A stretch of 64,000 nt of DNA from Flavobacterium sp. PMTSA4 (GTDB lineage Bacteria > Bacteroidota > Bacteroidia > Flavobacteriales > Flavobacteriaceae), in NCBI RefSeq assembly GCF_032098525.1, contig NZ_CP134890.1, positions 1,860,001 to 1,924,000 on the forward strand. The letters are read 5' to 3'. The notes beneath the pieces were generated by a model. That model saw only the letters and a list, made by a program, of their open reading frames with translations. It was not told the origin of the DNA and made no database searches. Shown piece after piece: positions 50,971 to 61,013 of the stretch (position 1 is the stretch's first letter; every line of letters starts with the position of its first letter). A program made the translations under genes and the position numbers.

Positions 50971-52509
50971 GTGAATAAAGAACTAATTATTAGATCTAGT
51001 GAAGGTGCTGTAGATTTTGCCTTATTAAAAGATGGAAAACTCATTGAATTACATAAAGAACAAGAAACAAGCAACTTCTTAGTTGGCGATATTTTTATTG
51101 CCAAAATAAGGAAACCAGTTGCCGGATTAAATGCTGCTTTTGTAAATGTTGGCTACGAAAAAGATGCCTTTTTACACTATCATGATTTAGGTCCAAGTTT
51201 CAATTCTTATATGAAATTCATAAAACTTGTAAGCGCAGGTAAACTAAAAGATTTCTCCCTAAAAAATTTCCAATTTGAAAAAGAGATTGATAAAAATGGT
51301 TCTATTGCTGATTTAATCAGTGCAAACCAATCAGTTTTAGTTCAAGTGGTCAAAGAACCTATTTCTACAAAAGGTCCAAGGATAAGTGCAGAACTTTCCT
51401 TTGCTGGTCGATATGTAGTATTGGTTCCTTTTTCGGATAGAGTTTCTGTTTCTCAAAAAATAGAATCAAAAGAAGAAAAAGACCGTTTGAAAAAACTAGT
51501 TCAATCAATTAAACAAAAAGGATTTGGGGTTATTGTGAGAACAGTAGCCGAAGGCAAAAGTATAGCCGAATTAGAAAAAGATTTGCAGTCATTAATGAAT
51601 AGATGGACTGCAATGTGTAAAAAATTACCAACTGCTCATCATCCGTCAAAAGTATTAGGAGAGTTAAACAAAGCTTCTTCAATATTAAGAGATGTTTTTA
51701 ATGATACTTTTACTAGTATATTAACAGACGATCAGGAGTTGTACCAAGAAACAAAGGACTATTTAGCCGAAATAGCTCCGGAGAAACAAAAAATAGTTAA
51801 ACTTTATCAATCCAAAGATGTTCCGCTTTTTGAAAAATATCACATTGAGCGACAAATAAAAACATCCTTTGGAAGAACTGTTTCCATGAGCAAAGGTGCG
51901 TATCTAATTATAGAACACACTGAAGCTCTTCACGTTATTGACGTAAATAGTGGAAATCGCTCAAACAAAGCTTCTAACCAAGAAGACACAGCTTTAGAAG
52001 TTAATATGATTGCAGCAGCAGAAATTGCTCGCCAACTACGACTTCGAGATATGGGTGGAATTATTGTTGTCGATTTTATCGATATGCAAAATCCAGACAA
52101 TCGAAAAGTGTTGTATGATTTCTTGAAACTAGAAATGGATGACGATAAAGCCAAACATAAAATCTTACCGCCAAGTAAATTTGGATTAGTTCAAATAACA
52201 CGTCAACGCGTAAGACCAGAAGTCAATATTGAAACAAGAGAAGAAAACCCAAACAATCTATCGAGTGATGTGGAAGCACCGATTTCGATAATTGATAACA
52301 TTACTTCTGATCTTGAAAAAATTATTAAAGACCATAAAAAGATAAAACTAAATGTGCATCCTTTTGTGGCAGCATACCTTAAAAAAGGTTTTCCATCTTT
52401 ACGTTCAAAATGGCTTTTTGAACATAAAAAATGGGTGAAAATCATACCTCGTGACGCTTACACGTATCTAGAATATCATTTCTTCGACGAAGAAGGAAAG
52501 AAAATATAG
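50971..52509 (+). CDS. rng: Ribonuclease E/G family protein
   Basis: This 512-residue endoribonuclease has an N-terminal S1-like part (FLVGDIFIAKIRKPVAGLNAAFVNVGYEKDAFLHYHDLG) and an RNase-H-like catalytic core with the metal-binding aspartates in DVNSGNR and VVDFIDM. The C-terminal part is short, as for RNase G rather than RNase E. I chose the GTG at 50,971 (protein beginning with VNKELIIRSS), the usual start in the phylum, rather than the TTG at 50,950. It processes rRNA and mRNA. Between the basic gene's terminator and this gene are about 230 bases with no other clear gene. Confidence 0.93.
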   Translation: MNKELIIRSSEGAVDFALLKDGKLIELHKEQETSNFLVGDIFIAKIRKPVAGLNAAFVNVGYEKDAFLHYHDLGPSFNSYMKFIKLVSAGKLKDFSLKNFQFEKEIDKNGSIADLISANQSVLVQVVKEPISTKGPRISAELSFAGRYVVLVPFSDRVSVSQKIESKEEKDRLKKLVQSIKQKGFGVIVRTVAEGKSIAELEKDLQSLMNRWTAMCKKLPTAHHPSKVLGELNKASSILRDVFNDTFTSILTDDQELYQETKDYLAEIAPEKQKIVKLYQSKDVPLFEKYHIERQIKTSFGRTVSMSKGAYLIIEHTEALHVIDVNSGNRSNKASNQEDTALEVNMIAAAEIARQLRLRDMGGIIVVDFIDMQNPDNRKVLYDFLKLEMDDDKAKHKILPPSKFGLVQITRQRVRPEVNIETREENPNNLSSDVEAPISIIDNITSDLEKIIKDHKKIKLNVHPFVAAYLKKGFPSLRSKWLFEHKKWVKIIPRDAYTYLEYHFFDEEGKKI

Positions 52510-52516
52510 AAAAAAT

Positions 52517-52550
52517 AAAAACCGCTTTTCGAAAGATTGGCGGTTTTTTT
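52517..52550 (+). terminator. Terminator of the RNase gene
   Basis: AAAAACCGC (52,517-52,525) pairs with GCGGTTTTT (52,540-52,548), followed by T. Confidence 0.9.
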
Positions 52551-52577
52551 GTGCCTATTTTTTAATAAAAAGACAAC

Positions 52578-52809
52578 ATCTCTTCCGAAGAGAACTTGTT
52601 CTCTTACTTACGAAACTAGTTTATTAAAAAAGGGAAGTAATTCTCTAATTAAGGAAAGTAGTTCTCTTAAATTAAGAAGTTAGTTCTCTTCCGAAACGAA
52701 TTAGTTCTCTAATTAACGACGTGAGTTCTCTAAATAAGGGAACTAATTCTCTAAAAAAGGAAACCAATTCTCTGAAGTAAAGAACAATTTCTCTAAACAA
52801 CAGAACTTA
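52578..52809. repeat. Array C: eleven tandem units of 21 bases
   Basis: TTCTCT (or a variant in the first and third units) begins units at 52,578, 52,599, 52,620, 52,641, 52,662, 52,684, 52,705, 52,726, 52,747, 52,768 and 52,789. All spacings are 21, except one of 22. The unit reads roughly TTCTCTAAATAAGGGAACTA plus one base. The array fills the convergent gap between the RNase gene and pbpC, after the RNase terminator. All forward frames contain stop codons. No other element is seen there. Confidence 0.9.
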
Positions 52810-52816
52810 ACAAAAA

Positions 52817-55192
52817 TTACTCGTTAATAATTTCAATTTTTCGTTTGATTTCATTCCCAAATTCATCTGTAACGGTGATGTAATGTATTCCTGTTTCGGG
52901 TTTTATTGGCATTTCATGAAACGTTTGTGTTTCGCCCAAAAACTGATTGTCTAATGACCAGAATAATTTTGATTCTCTATTAGAATGTGCAATTTTGAGA
53001 ATAACAGGTTGAATTTTTCCATAAAAATCTTTTGCCAAATAAATTTTACTATTCGGTTTCGGATAAATAAAATCCATCGATGCTTGTTGGTATTGTTGAC
53101 AATCATAACGATATGGTGGTAACGTTTTATAATCAATATGTTGCGATTTATAATACCATTCCATTACAGGCGGAAGAATAAACCATTTTTTATTGACCAT
53201 ATTTTCTACTGATTCACAATCACTATTTACTCTAAATTGTTCCGATTTGTCCAAATGAACCCATTTATGATAAGGACAAATGGCTGTTTTTTTACCAACT
53301 TTTGTAATTAATTGTTTCATTTTCGGACAATCATCTTGTGCTAAATAACCACTTTGTTTACATACTTCGGCAGATTCTAAATCGTTTAATGGTGCTTGAA
53401 ACCAATTTTTTCTAGGTAATAAATTAAAAACATCAAAAAGTATTGGCGCAGCATTAGTAACTCCAGTCAATTCTGGTCTTCCTTCGCCATTGGCATTTCC
53501 TACCCAAACGCCAACAACATATCTTGAATTGGTCCCGATTGCCCAAGCATCGCGATTTCCAAAACTTGTTCCAGTTTTCCATGCAATCTGCAAAGCCGAA
53601 TCATAAAACTTCCATGCTTCATCGCCTTCAGGTCGATTAACTTCTTTCATGGCATTATAAGTTAAATAAATAGAACCAGCACTTAATATCTCTTTTTGAA
53701 AACCAGAAGTTCCGAAATCTTGCTTAAAACCATTTCTATAATTCAATTCTACAAATTCATTACTTCGATATTTCCCATTCGATTGATTGAAATAATTTAA
53801 CGTTCCTGTTAGATTAGAATAAGTTCGACATAAATCCCAAAGATTACTTTCTGCACCACCAAGAATTAAAGATAAGCCATAATGATCGGGCAATTTATTA
53901 ATGTTTCGAAGCTTGAATTGTTGCAATAATTCATAGAATTTATTTACACCATGTTCTTGCAACATTAAAACCGCTGGAATATTTAGTGAACGTGCCAAAG
54001 CACGTTGCGCTGGAACTGCACCATCAAAAGAATTATTGAAATTCTGCGGTGTATAACCTGAAATTTGTGTTGGTATATCTGCAACCAAAGTATTAGGCAA
54101 CAATTCCCCATCATCAATCATAGAAGCAAATAAAAAGGGTTTCAAAATACTTCCCGTACTTCTTGGTGCACTGATAATATCAACATCTTTATTATGTTCA
54201 TTATCCGTTGGCGAATTTCCAACATAACTTACAATATTTCTGTTTTTAACATCAATAACTAAAATAGCTAAATTATGAACTTCGTTTTGTTTGTATTGAT
54301 TGTAATAGTATTGTGCTATTTGATTTGCTCTATTTTGAATTGAATAAGAAATTGTAGTTTTTATTCGTTTCCCTTCATTGGTTTTGGCTACTTTTTGCAA
54401 TAAATGTTGGGCTATCTGCGGAACATCATATGGTTTTTGCGGCAATGGTTCTTGAATGGAAAGCTCATACGTTAGTTTATCGATAACTTTTTCATCAAAT
54501 AATTTCTTTAAAAGCGCATTTCTCTTTTTCTGCAATTTTATTTGATTTTTACCCGGATAAATTAAACTTGGTGCATTAGGTAAAACTGCTAAAGTTGCGG
54601 TTTCTGCCCAGGATAATTGATGTGATTGTACCCCAAAATAACGCCAAGACGCCATTTCTAAACCTACTACATTTCCACCAAATGGTGCATGAGCTGCATA
54701 TAAATTCAAAATTTCTTCCTTTGAACAACGAAGTTCAAATCGTGTTGACAAAATAATTTCGATAGCTTTTTCAAAATAAGTTCGCTTCTTATTTTTTCTT
54801 GCCAAACGAATAACTTGTTGGGTTAATGTACTTCCGCCACGAACAACTTTCCCTGCTTTTCTGTTTTGCTGAATAGCTTTGGCCATTGCAACAGGATTAA
54901 ACCCAGAATGATGATAAAAATGTTCGTCTTCAAAATAAACAATACATTTTTTAAACTTATCTGGAATACTATCTTTTGCAGGAAATCGCCATTGACCATC
55001 ACGAGCAATTTTTGCCGCTAATAATTCGCCTTCGTTACTTTCAATTACAGTTGAATAAGGTTCTTCAAAAAGTGTTCTTGGCAACGAAAAATAGTAACCC
55101 AACAACAAAAGAATAACAGCGATGCATTTCTTAGGATTGTTTTTGAAGTAAACTTTTATTTTATTCCAAAAAGTACTGATTTTGGTTTTCAT
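52817..55192 (-). CDS. pbpC: Penicillin-binding protein 1C
   Basis: This 791-residue bifunctional enzyme has one N-terminal helix (residues 20-40), a glycosyltransferase 51 domain (EDEHFYHHSGFNP, RGGSTLTQQVIRLAR) and a transpeptidase domain (STGSILKPF with the SxxK serine, SLN in RSLNIPAV, KTGTSFGNRDAW), then the BiPBP C-terminal domain. It polymerises and may cross-link peptidoglycan. It follows the alpha-2-macroglobulin gene in the same direction, the usual pairing of pbpC with yfhM-type genes. Confidence 0.96.
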   Translation of the reverse strand: MKTKISTFWNKIKVYFKNNPKKCIAVILLLLGYYFSLPRTLFEEPYSTVIESNEGELLAAKIARDGQWRFPAKDSIPDKFKKCIVYFEDEHFYHHSGFNPVAMAKAIQQNRKAGKVVRGGSTLTQQVIRLARKNKKRTYFEKAIEIILSTRFELRCSKEEILNLYAAHAPFGGNVVGLEMASWRYFGVQSHQLSWAETATLAVLPNAPSLIYPGKNQIKLQKKRNALLKKLFDEKVIDKLTYELSIQEPLPQKPYDVPQIAQHLLQKVAKTNEGKRIKTTISYSIQNRANQIAQYYYNQYKQNEVHNLAILVIDVKNRNIVSYVGNSPTDNEHNKDVDIISAPRSTGSILKPFLFASMIDDGELLPNTLVADIPTQISGYTPQNFNNSFDGAVPAQRALARSLNIPAVLMLQEHGVNKFYELLQQFKLRNINKLPDHYGLSLILGGAESNLWDLCRTYSNLTGTLNYFNQSNGKYRSNEFVELNYRNGFKQDFGTSGFQKEILSAGSIYLTYNAMKEVNRPEGDEAWKFYDSALQIAWKTGTSFGNRDAWAIGTNSRYVVGVWVGNANGEGRPELTGVTNAAPILFDVFNLLPRKNWFQAPLNDLESAEVCKQSGYLAQDDCPKMKQLITKVGKKTAICPYHKWVHLDKSEQFRVNSDCESVENMVNKKWFILPPVMEWYYKSQHIDYKTLPPYRYDCQQYQQASMDFIYPKPNSKIYLAKDFYGKIQPVILKIAHSNRESKLFWSLDNQFLGETQTFHEMPIKPETGIHYITVTDEFGNEIKRKIEIINE

Positions 55193-55204
55193 TTCTAGTA
55201 AATT

Positions 55205-55235
55205 AACCCTTTCGGAATACTCCGAAAGGGTTTTT
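55205..55235. terminator. Terminator-like hairpin between the macroglobulin and pbpC genes
   Basis: A perfect 12-bp stem (55,205-55,216 with 55,221-55,232) with loop ATAC. The T run is stronger on the plus strand; on the minus strand, which carries the genes, only TTAATTT follows. It may partly end the macroglobulin message or protect its end. Confidence 0.65.
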
Positions 55236-55241
55236 AATTTT

Positions 55242-58200
55242 TTATTTTACTACTTCAATCCATTGACCTTTGCTTCTAGCTAAAAACGTATTATCATACA
55301 TGGCTTCGCATTGTAAACCTGGTAAATAATAATTTCCTAAATAAGACGCATTCAATAGTATTTTAAACTTACGTGTTTCATAAGCTTTTAAACCAAAATA
55401 ATAATTCGCTCTATCGTCACGAATGTCAATATAATCGGCATTATTGGTAGTTGCTTCACCAAATTCGGTGTAACGTGTATTGACAATTTCAAAACCAGAA
55501 GGCAAAATTTGCGTTAAAGCTATATTATCAACTCTTTCATTTTTTTGATTATAAATCGTAACCTCAGCTATGAATTCTGTGCCTTGTTTTATTTTAGAAA
55601 CAGAAACTGAATTCCCTTTTCTGTCTACAAAAGCAACACTAGCTTTAACATTATTTTGTATAACTTGCTCTTTTCCAAAAGGAAGTATTCCGCTATTCAA
55701 AACTCTAACGAACAAAGTATTATTCTTTTTGTTTTTAATCGTAACAGAATTTTTGGATGATATTACAACTAAATCACGTTGAGAAATCGTTTTTTGGGTA
55801 TTAATTTCTACTGTTTTTCCTCCATTGGTATATTGTGCAATAATTCCTTTTGTACCATTATTCAAAGCAAATTTCGACATAGCAAATAGTCCATAAGCCG
55901 TAGTTTGCGTACTCATCCATTGATTACTCGAAAGACTTTTTGCCAATTTAGTTGCCATTTCAAAGGCTTTCTGTTTTTGACCTAATAAAATCAAAGTTTC
56001 TAAAGCCATCGCACGGTTTCGTTCTCTTGAGCCATAATAGGAATAATAATATTCGTCGGTTTGTTCATCAATAAATGATTTACTTAACAAAGCTAATCCA
56101 GCTGAATCTTGTTTAATTAAAGCATAAGTTGCTGCCAAACGTAATTTACTTTCGTTAGAAATTCCAACTGTTTCTCGCAATCTATTCATGGATGCTAAAT
56201 CGGGTGAACCAGCAACTGCCAAAGTATATAAACGATAGGCTTGCGCTAAATCATTGCCATATTGCTTGTCAAATCTCCATTGTTTTGCCATTCGTTGTTG
56301 GTATGAAATCCATTTGTTTTTAAAATTAATTGGCATCACATACCCTTTTTTCTCTGCTTCTATCAAGAAATGTCCGGCATATGAACTTCCCCAATCATCT
56401 GCTTCTGAATTTCCTGGCCAATAAGAGAAACCTCCATTTGGTAATTGAAAATTACTCAATCGTTGAATGCCTGCAGTGATGTTTTTTTGAATTGCAAATT
56501 TTCGTGAACTGTCTAAATCCAAAACATCATTCAAATATAGTTGAGGAAATACAGATGATGTTGTTTGCTCTACACAACCATGTGGATATTGAATTAAATA
56601 TTGCATTCTTCGCCCAAAATCAATAGTTGGCATTGAAGAAATTTCCAACTTTGCTTGATTGCTTCCTGCAACACCAAAACTTTCCCAAGAAATAGTTTTT
56701 GAACTATTGGCTTCTACAATAACGTCTTTAAAATCAGTTGTAACTGGATTTGGATTGGTGACATCAATTTCTACATCATAACTCGCTTTTTCTTTACCAG
56801 AAGTAGCAATAATTTGAATTTTTCCAATTCCGGTAGCATTTCCAACTTCCAAATTGAAATAGGCCATTTTTTCATCAGGTTCAGAAAAAGTCACAACTTG
56901 ATTCGTTTTCCCAACCACTTTAACTGCATTGTTGGTTTTTATTTGCAATGAAACCATTTTAATTTGTTTTTCTGTTGCAAATAGCGTTACTGGAATAGTT
57001 ACTTTTTCGGATGGTGAAATTTTTCTAGGTAACGATGCTAAAACCATCAATGGACTGCGAACTGGAGTTGTTTTTTCTGCTTTTCCATAAGCACTTGTTT
57101 TAGAATCTGCAGCAACAACCATTGTTCGCACAGAACCAATATATTTTGGAATTTTAATTTTAGTAGTTTTCGTTTCACCTTTACCTAATTCAAAAGGTCC
57201 AAAATACATCACAACAGGTTGAAAACGGTTGGCTTTTTTGGCTTTTCCACCACCTAAATCGGCATCACCACCAATGCTAAAAACTTGACTCACTTTTCCA
57301 CCATATGCTCCAATCACATCATCAAAAATATCCCAAGTACGAACACCTAAAGCTTCACGAGTATAGAAATTATCCCATGCGTTTGGTGTTTTAAATCGGG
57401 TTAAATCCAACAAACCATCATCTACAATTGCAATGGTATAGGACATTGCTTTTTTGTTTTTCTCAGAAACTTTTACAGCAATTGTTTGTTCAGGTCTTAA
57501 AACTTCTGGCATTGAAATTTGTGGTTCTAAAACAGTGTTTTTATCCACTACTTCTATTGGAACGACTCCATACATTCTTATTGGTGAATCATTTTTTAAA
57601 GAAGCGTGAGGTTGTAAAAGAGTGATATTGATATAAACATTTGGCGCCATATCACCTGTAATTGGTAATTCTACTGATGTTTCTCCTTTATTTGTTTTCG
57701 CCCAAAGTGTTTTAAGCACTTTTGTTCCGTTTTCAATAGAAATTAAAGCTCTTCCACCTTCGCTTGATGGGAAAAATATTTTAGCTTTTTCACCAACATT
57801 ATAATTTGTTTTATCTGTTGAAAAACGCAACATTGTAGCCGATTCTCCATCCAAATTTCTTGATCTTGCACTCCAATAAGGCGAATCAATATAAAACCGA
57901 ATTCCTGTTGCGTGACCATCATTAGAATCTAAAACTCTAATTAAATAACTTCCCCAATCATTTTCGGGAATTGAAAAAGCTACACTACCTTTTCCAGTGC
58001 TATTGGTGTTGATTTTAAAATTTTTATATGCTAATGTTGAATTTGAAGTGCTATAATTTGATAAATTATCATTTGAAGCATCCCACCACCAACGTGATTG
58101 TAAACGATAAATTCTAATATCTAAATTAGAACCCGCTTTTGGTTTTCCTTTTTCATCAACCGTAACGATATCAAAACGATTGTTTTTGTCAGTTTCTAAC

Positions 58201-60884
58201 ATTCCATATCGGTTCTCTTGTGGAGATTTTATTCCAACATATGTAACGTATGGAGAATAATTTGTTGAAGCGACATCAGTACTAACATCGCCACCGTTTT
58301 CATAAACTTTAGTTATAAAAGCTGCCTTAAGCATTCCTGGAGCTTGTTCTTTAATATTCGGTTTTATTGGAACAATTGCTTGACCTTTATCATTAACTTT
58401 TCCTGAAAAAATATTAATTTCTTCAGTCGAAAATTGTCGTGTTGGATCATCAAAAACATAATTCGAAAAACCTTTAAACGAAGTTACTTGCTGCGAAAAT
58501 TTGGCTTGAACTTCCGTTTTTAAATCTTTAGCTACAGCACCGTGAAGCCACAAAACTTGTATCGTATTTGTATTTTCTTTTGAAGCAGAAAGAATTGGTT
58601 CATTGAAACTGTTTTTAATTTTTAAACGATTTGGTTTGATTGTTTCAATTTTGATATTTTTGTAAAATCTTGCTCCACCAACGCTTACAACAGCTTCCCA
58701 ACTTCCTGTTGGTGCACTAGATTCTGTTGGAACTGTAAATTTGTAATGATTCATAGAATTCATAGGAACAACTTTTTGGAACGTAGTTTTTCCTCTTGGA
58801 TCATTCAATTTTAATTTTACCGGATGTTTTGAAGGCAGTTTATTGGCATTATCATTTAAAATAAACGCCAAGTGCAGCGTGTCACCTGGTCGCCAAACGC
58901 CACGTTCGCCATAAATGTATCCTTTCAATCCTTTTTGAAGTGTTTCACCAGCTACATCAAAATTACTTACCGATAAAGATAATTCATCATCTAATTTCAG
59001 ATAAGTACTGTTTTCTCCTTTTGTAACTACAGCAAAATAGGCGTATTTATCCAACTGAAAAGAAGCAAAACCATCAGAATCTGTATTACTGCTACCAATT
59101 TTTTGCTGTTGGTAATTATATAAATCGACAGTTGCTCCCGAAATTAGTTCAGTGGTAACAATATTACTAACAGCGATTGCAATTGATTTATCCGTTCCAC
59201 GTTTTGCAATAACTCCAATATCTGATGCTAAAACATTTAATCCAACTTTTGTGTTGCTGAAAAAATAATAATCCTCACATGGATCTAAACTTTCTCGCCA
59301 TTCATAATCTTCTTCATAATAGTAATCATAATTGTTATAGCTGTAATTGACATCATTTTCATCTTCTTCTTCATAATCGCTTTCGCGTTCATTGCTCGAT
59401 TCGCTTGAACCATTTCCGCACTTATACATGGAATATTTCTTTTTAAAAGAAAATTCAACTCGATAAATTGCTCCGGGTTCAGGCTTTATTATTTTTGAAA
59501 GATCAAGTGCATAAGTATTCCATTTAGTATAATCTAAAAGGTTGTTTTGTTTCAACAGAATGGTTTTCTTTGCAACAGGTTGACTTACTTGTTTCAAATT
59601 TCTAGTTCCGTTTAATTCGTTATCCTGAAGAAACTGTAAGATGTTATTTTTATATATTTTATAAACTTTTACATCAATTGCATTCAAATTTGCCGCTTCA
59701 AAATTAATCTTCAAATTATTTGAACTAGGCAAAATTGAACCGCTATTCAAAAATTTAACGCCTGGTTTTATTTGCTCAAAAAGAATATTCTCAGAATAGT
59801 TCTGTTTCATTTTATAACCATCAATATTTTCAATTCCTTGAAAAACTTCAACCAATCTGCTTCCAGAAAACGATTTTTCTTCTGTTTCTTCTTCATAATT
59901 TTCAACATATGCAACCGCAGTATCTACCGCTGCAGAATCTGCAACTACTTCGACAGTATTTTTAGAAGATGATTTATCAACATTTGATTTTTCTGGTTCA
60001 TTATTGAAGAAAACTTTCAATACGTTACCCATAGTTGAAAACTTCAAATTATTGGTATTTTCTATCGCTACTAAACCTTTAAAATCTTGATCTTTTTTTA
60101 ATGGATCCGAAAAATTTATTAAAATCGATTGATTATTAGCATCGCCAATATCAATCTTTAAGACTTTGAATTGATTTTTACCTGGAATCAGAAAATCAAC
60201 TTCGCCTTTTTGGTCAATATCTACATCATCACCATTCCAAGCAATATTAATTTTACTATCATCATCAAAGCGTTTGATGTTTTCGATAGTAAACTTGAAC
60301 TCCATATCTGAACTTGCCGGTTTGTCAAAAGTGATTTTCAGCTTTTCACCATTTTGAGTAACATTTAATAGTTTTTGAGCTTCTTCAAAACTCAATTTAT
60401 CCGCTGTTTTTATAACACCATTCAGGTAATAGGTGTCATTATTGTAGGATTGTAAATCCAATGTGTTAACAATAAAATCTTGCTTGATGGTTTTTACAGA
60501 AAAATTAAAATTGGATAATTCTTTTGGAACTTTATTAGTGATTTTTGAAAGCTTTAAGGTGATTTGATACAAAGTATTTTGTTCTAACTTCTCTTTTGGA
60601 ACAAAAGCAATAGTATTACTCGAAAGCGCAACTACTTTTCCGCTAACACTTGGAGAAATTTCGAATAAATCGTCATCTAACTCCTGATTAGGTTTCCAAT
60701 CGGATTTATTGAACGCCAATTGTACTCTAAAATCAGAATGAACCGAGACATAACCTGAAGAAAAACCTGTGATGTATTCTTTGAAAAGAGCGAAATCGGA
60801 ATCAAAATCAGCAGCTGATTTTTTGGAACAGGATTGCCACATAACAAGTGCAATCAACAAGCAGAACACTTTACAGTTTTTCAT
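55242..60884 (-). CDS. Alpha-2-macroglobulin family lipoprotein with thioester
   Basis: This 1,880-residue protein begins as a lipoprotein (MWQSC, lipidated near Cys19). N-terminal strands carry macroglobulin-like (MG) domains, with RGVWRPGDTLHLAFILND typical of the family. An acidic, tyrosine-rich insertion (rich in S, D, E, Y, N) is found near residues 490-535. The thioester site GCVEQT is near residue 1435, as in E. coli YfhM (CLEQ). The helical thioester domain and a final MG domain follow. It is thought to trap attacking proteases in the periplasm, with PbpC repairing the wall. No upstream operon partner is seen on its strand. Confidence 0.95.
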   Translation of the reverse strand: MKNCKVFCLLIALVMWQSCSKKSAADFDSDFALFKEYITGFSSGYVSVHSDFRVQLAFNKSDWKPNQELDDDLFEISPSVSGKVVALSSNTIAFVPKEKLEQNTLYQITLKLSKITNKVPKELSNFNFSVKTIKQDFIVNTLDLQSYNNDTYYLNGVIKTADKLSFEEAQKLLNVTQNGEKLKITFDKPASSDMEFKFTIENIKRFDDDSKINIAWNGDDVDIDQKGEVDFLIPGKNQFKVLKIDIGDANNQSILINFSDPLKKDQDFKGLVAIENTNNLKFSTMGNVLKVFFNNEPEKSNVDKSSSKNTVEVVADSAAVDTAVAYVENYEEETEEKSFSGSRLVEVFQGIENIDGYKMKQNYSENILFEQIKPGVKFLNSGSILPSSNNLKINFEAANLNAIDVKVYKIYKNNILQFLQDNELNGTRNLKQVSQPVAKKTILLKQNNLLDYTKWNTYALDLSKIIKPEPGAIYRVEFSFKKKYSMYKCGNGSSESSNERESDYEEEDENDVNYSYNNYDYYYEEDYEWRESLDPCEDYYFFSNTKVGLNVLASDIGVIAKRGTDKSIAIAVSNIVTTELISGATVDLYNYQQQKIGSSNTDSDGFASFQLDKYAYFAVVTKGENSTYLKLDDELSLSVSNFDVAGETLQKGLKGYIYGERGVWRPGDTLHLAFILNDNANKLPSKHPVKLKLNDPRGKTTFQKVVPMNSMNHYKFTVPTESSAPTGSWEAVVSVGGARFYKNIKIETIKPNRLKIKNSFNEPILSASKENTNTIQVLWLHGAVAKDLKTEVQAKFSQQVTSFKGFSNYVFDDPTRQFSTEEINIFSGKVNDKGQAIVPIKPNIKEQAPGMLKAAFITKVYENGGDVSTDVASTNYSPYVTYVGIKSPQENRYGMLETDKNNRFDIVTVDEKGKPKAGSNLDIRIYRLQSRWWWDASNDNLSNYSTSNSTLAYKNFKINTNSTGKGSVAFSIPENDWGSYLIRVLDSNDGHATGIRFYIDSPYWSARSRNLDGESATMLRFSTDKTNYNVGEKAKIFFPSSEGGRALISIENGTKVLKTLWAKTNKGETSVELPITGDMAPNVYINITLLQPHASLKNDSPIRMYGVVPIEVVDKNTVLEPQISMPEVLRPEQTIAVKVSEKNKKAMSYTIAIVDDGLLDLTRFKTPNAWDNFYTREALGVRTWDIFDDVIGAYGGKVSQVFSIGGDADLGGGKAKKANRFQPVVMYFGPFELGKGETKTTKIKIPKYIGSVRTMVVAADSKTSAYGKAEKTTPVRSPLMVLASLPRKISPSEKVTIPVTLFATEKQIKMVSLQIKTNNAVKVVGKTNQVVTFSEPDEKMAYFNLEVGNATGIGKIQIIATSGKEKASYDVEIDVTNPNPVTTDFKDVIVEANSSKTISWESFGVAGSNQAKLEISSMPTIDFGRRMQYLIQYPHGCVEQTTSSVFPQLYLNDVLDLDSSRKFAIQKNITAGIQRLSNFQLPNGGFSYWPGNSEADDWGSSYAGHFLIEAEKKGYVMPINFKNKWISYQQRMAKQWRFDKQYGNDLAQAYRLYTLAVAGSPDLASMNRLRETVGISNESKLRLAATYALIKQDSAGLALLSKSFIDEQTDEYYYSYYGSRERNRAMALETLILLGQKQKAFEMATKLAKSLSSNQWMSTQTTAYGLFAMSKFALNNGTKGIIAQYTNGGKTVEINTQKTISQRDLVVISSKNSVTIKNKKNNTLFVRVLNSGILPFGKEQVIQNNVKASVAFVDRKGNSVSVSKIKQGTEFIAEVTIYNQKNERVDNIALTQILPSGFEIVNTRYTEFGEATTNNADYIDIRDDRANYYFGLKAYETRKFKILLNASYLGNYYLPGLQCEAMYDNTFLARSKGQWIEVVK

Positions 60885-61013
60885 GGTTAAAATAGAGAAT
60901 TAATGATTAGAACTTTTTCTTGAGTAACTTTCCCTCAATTAAATACATAACGTTAAAAGTAGAAAAAAAGTATATCGAAAAGATTTTATTTTAAGAAAAA
61001 AATTCTGTCTAAA

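Noticed and set aside
29530..52809. CRISPR arrays at 29.5, 35.2 and 52.7 kb
   Set aside because: Units are contiguous and degenerate, with no unique spacers of fixed length, and no cas genes are found.
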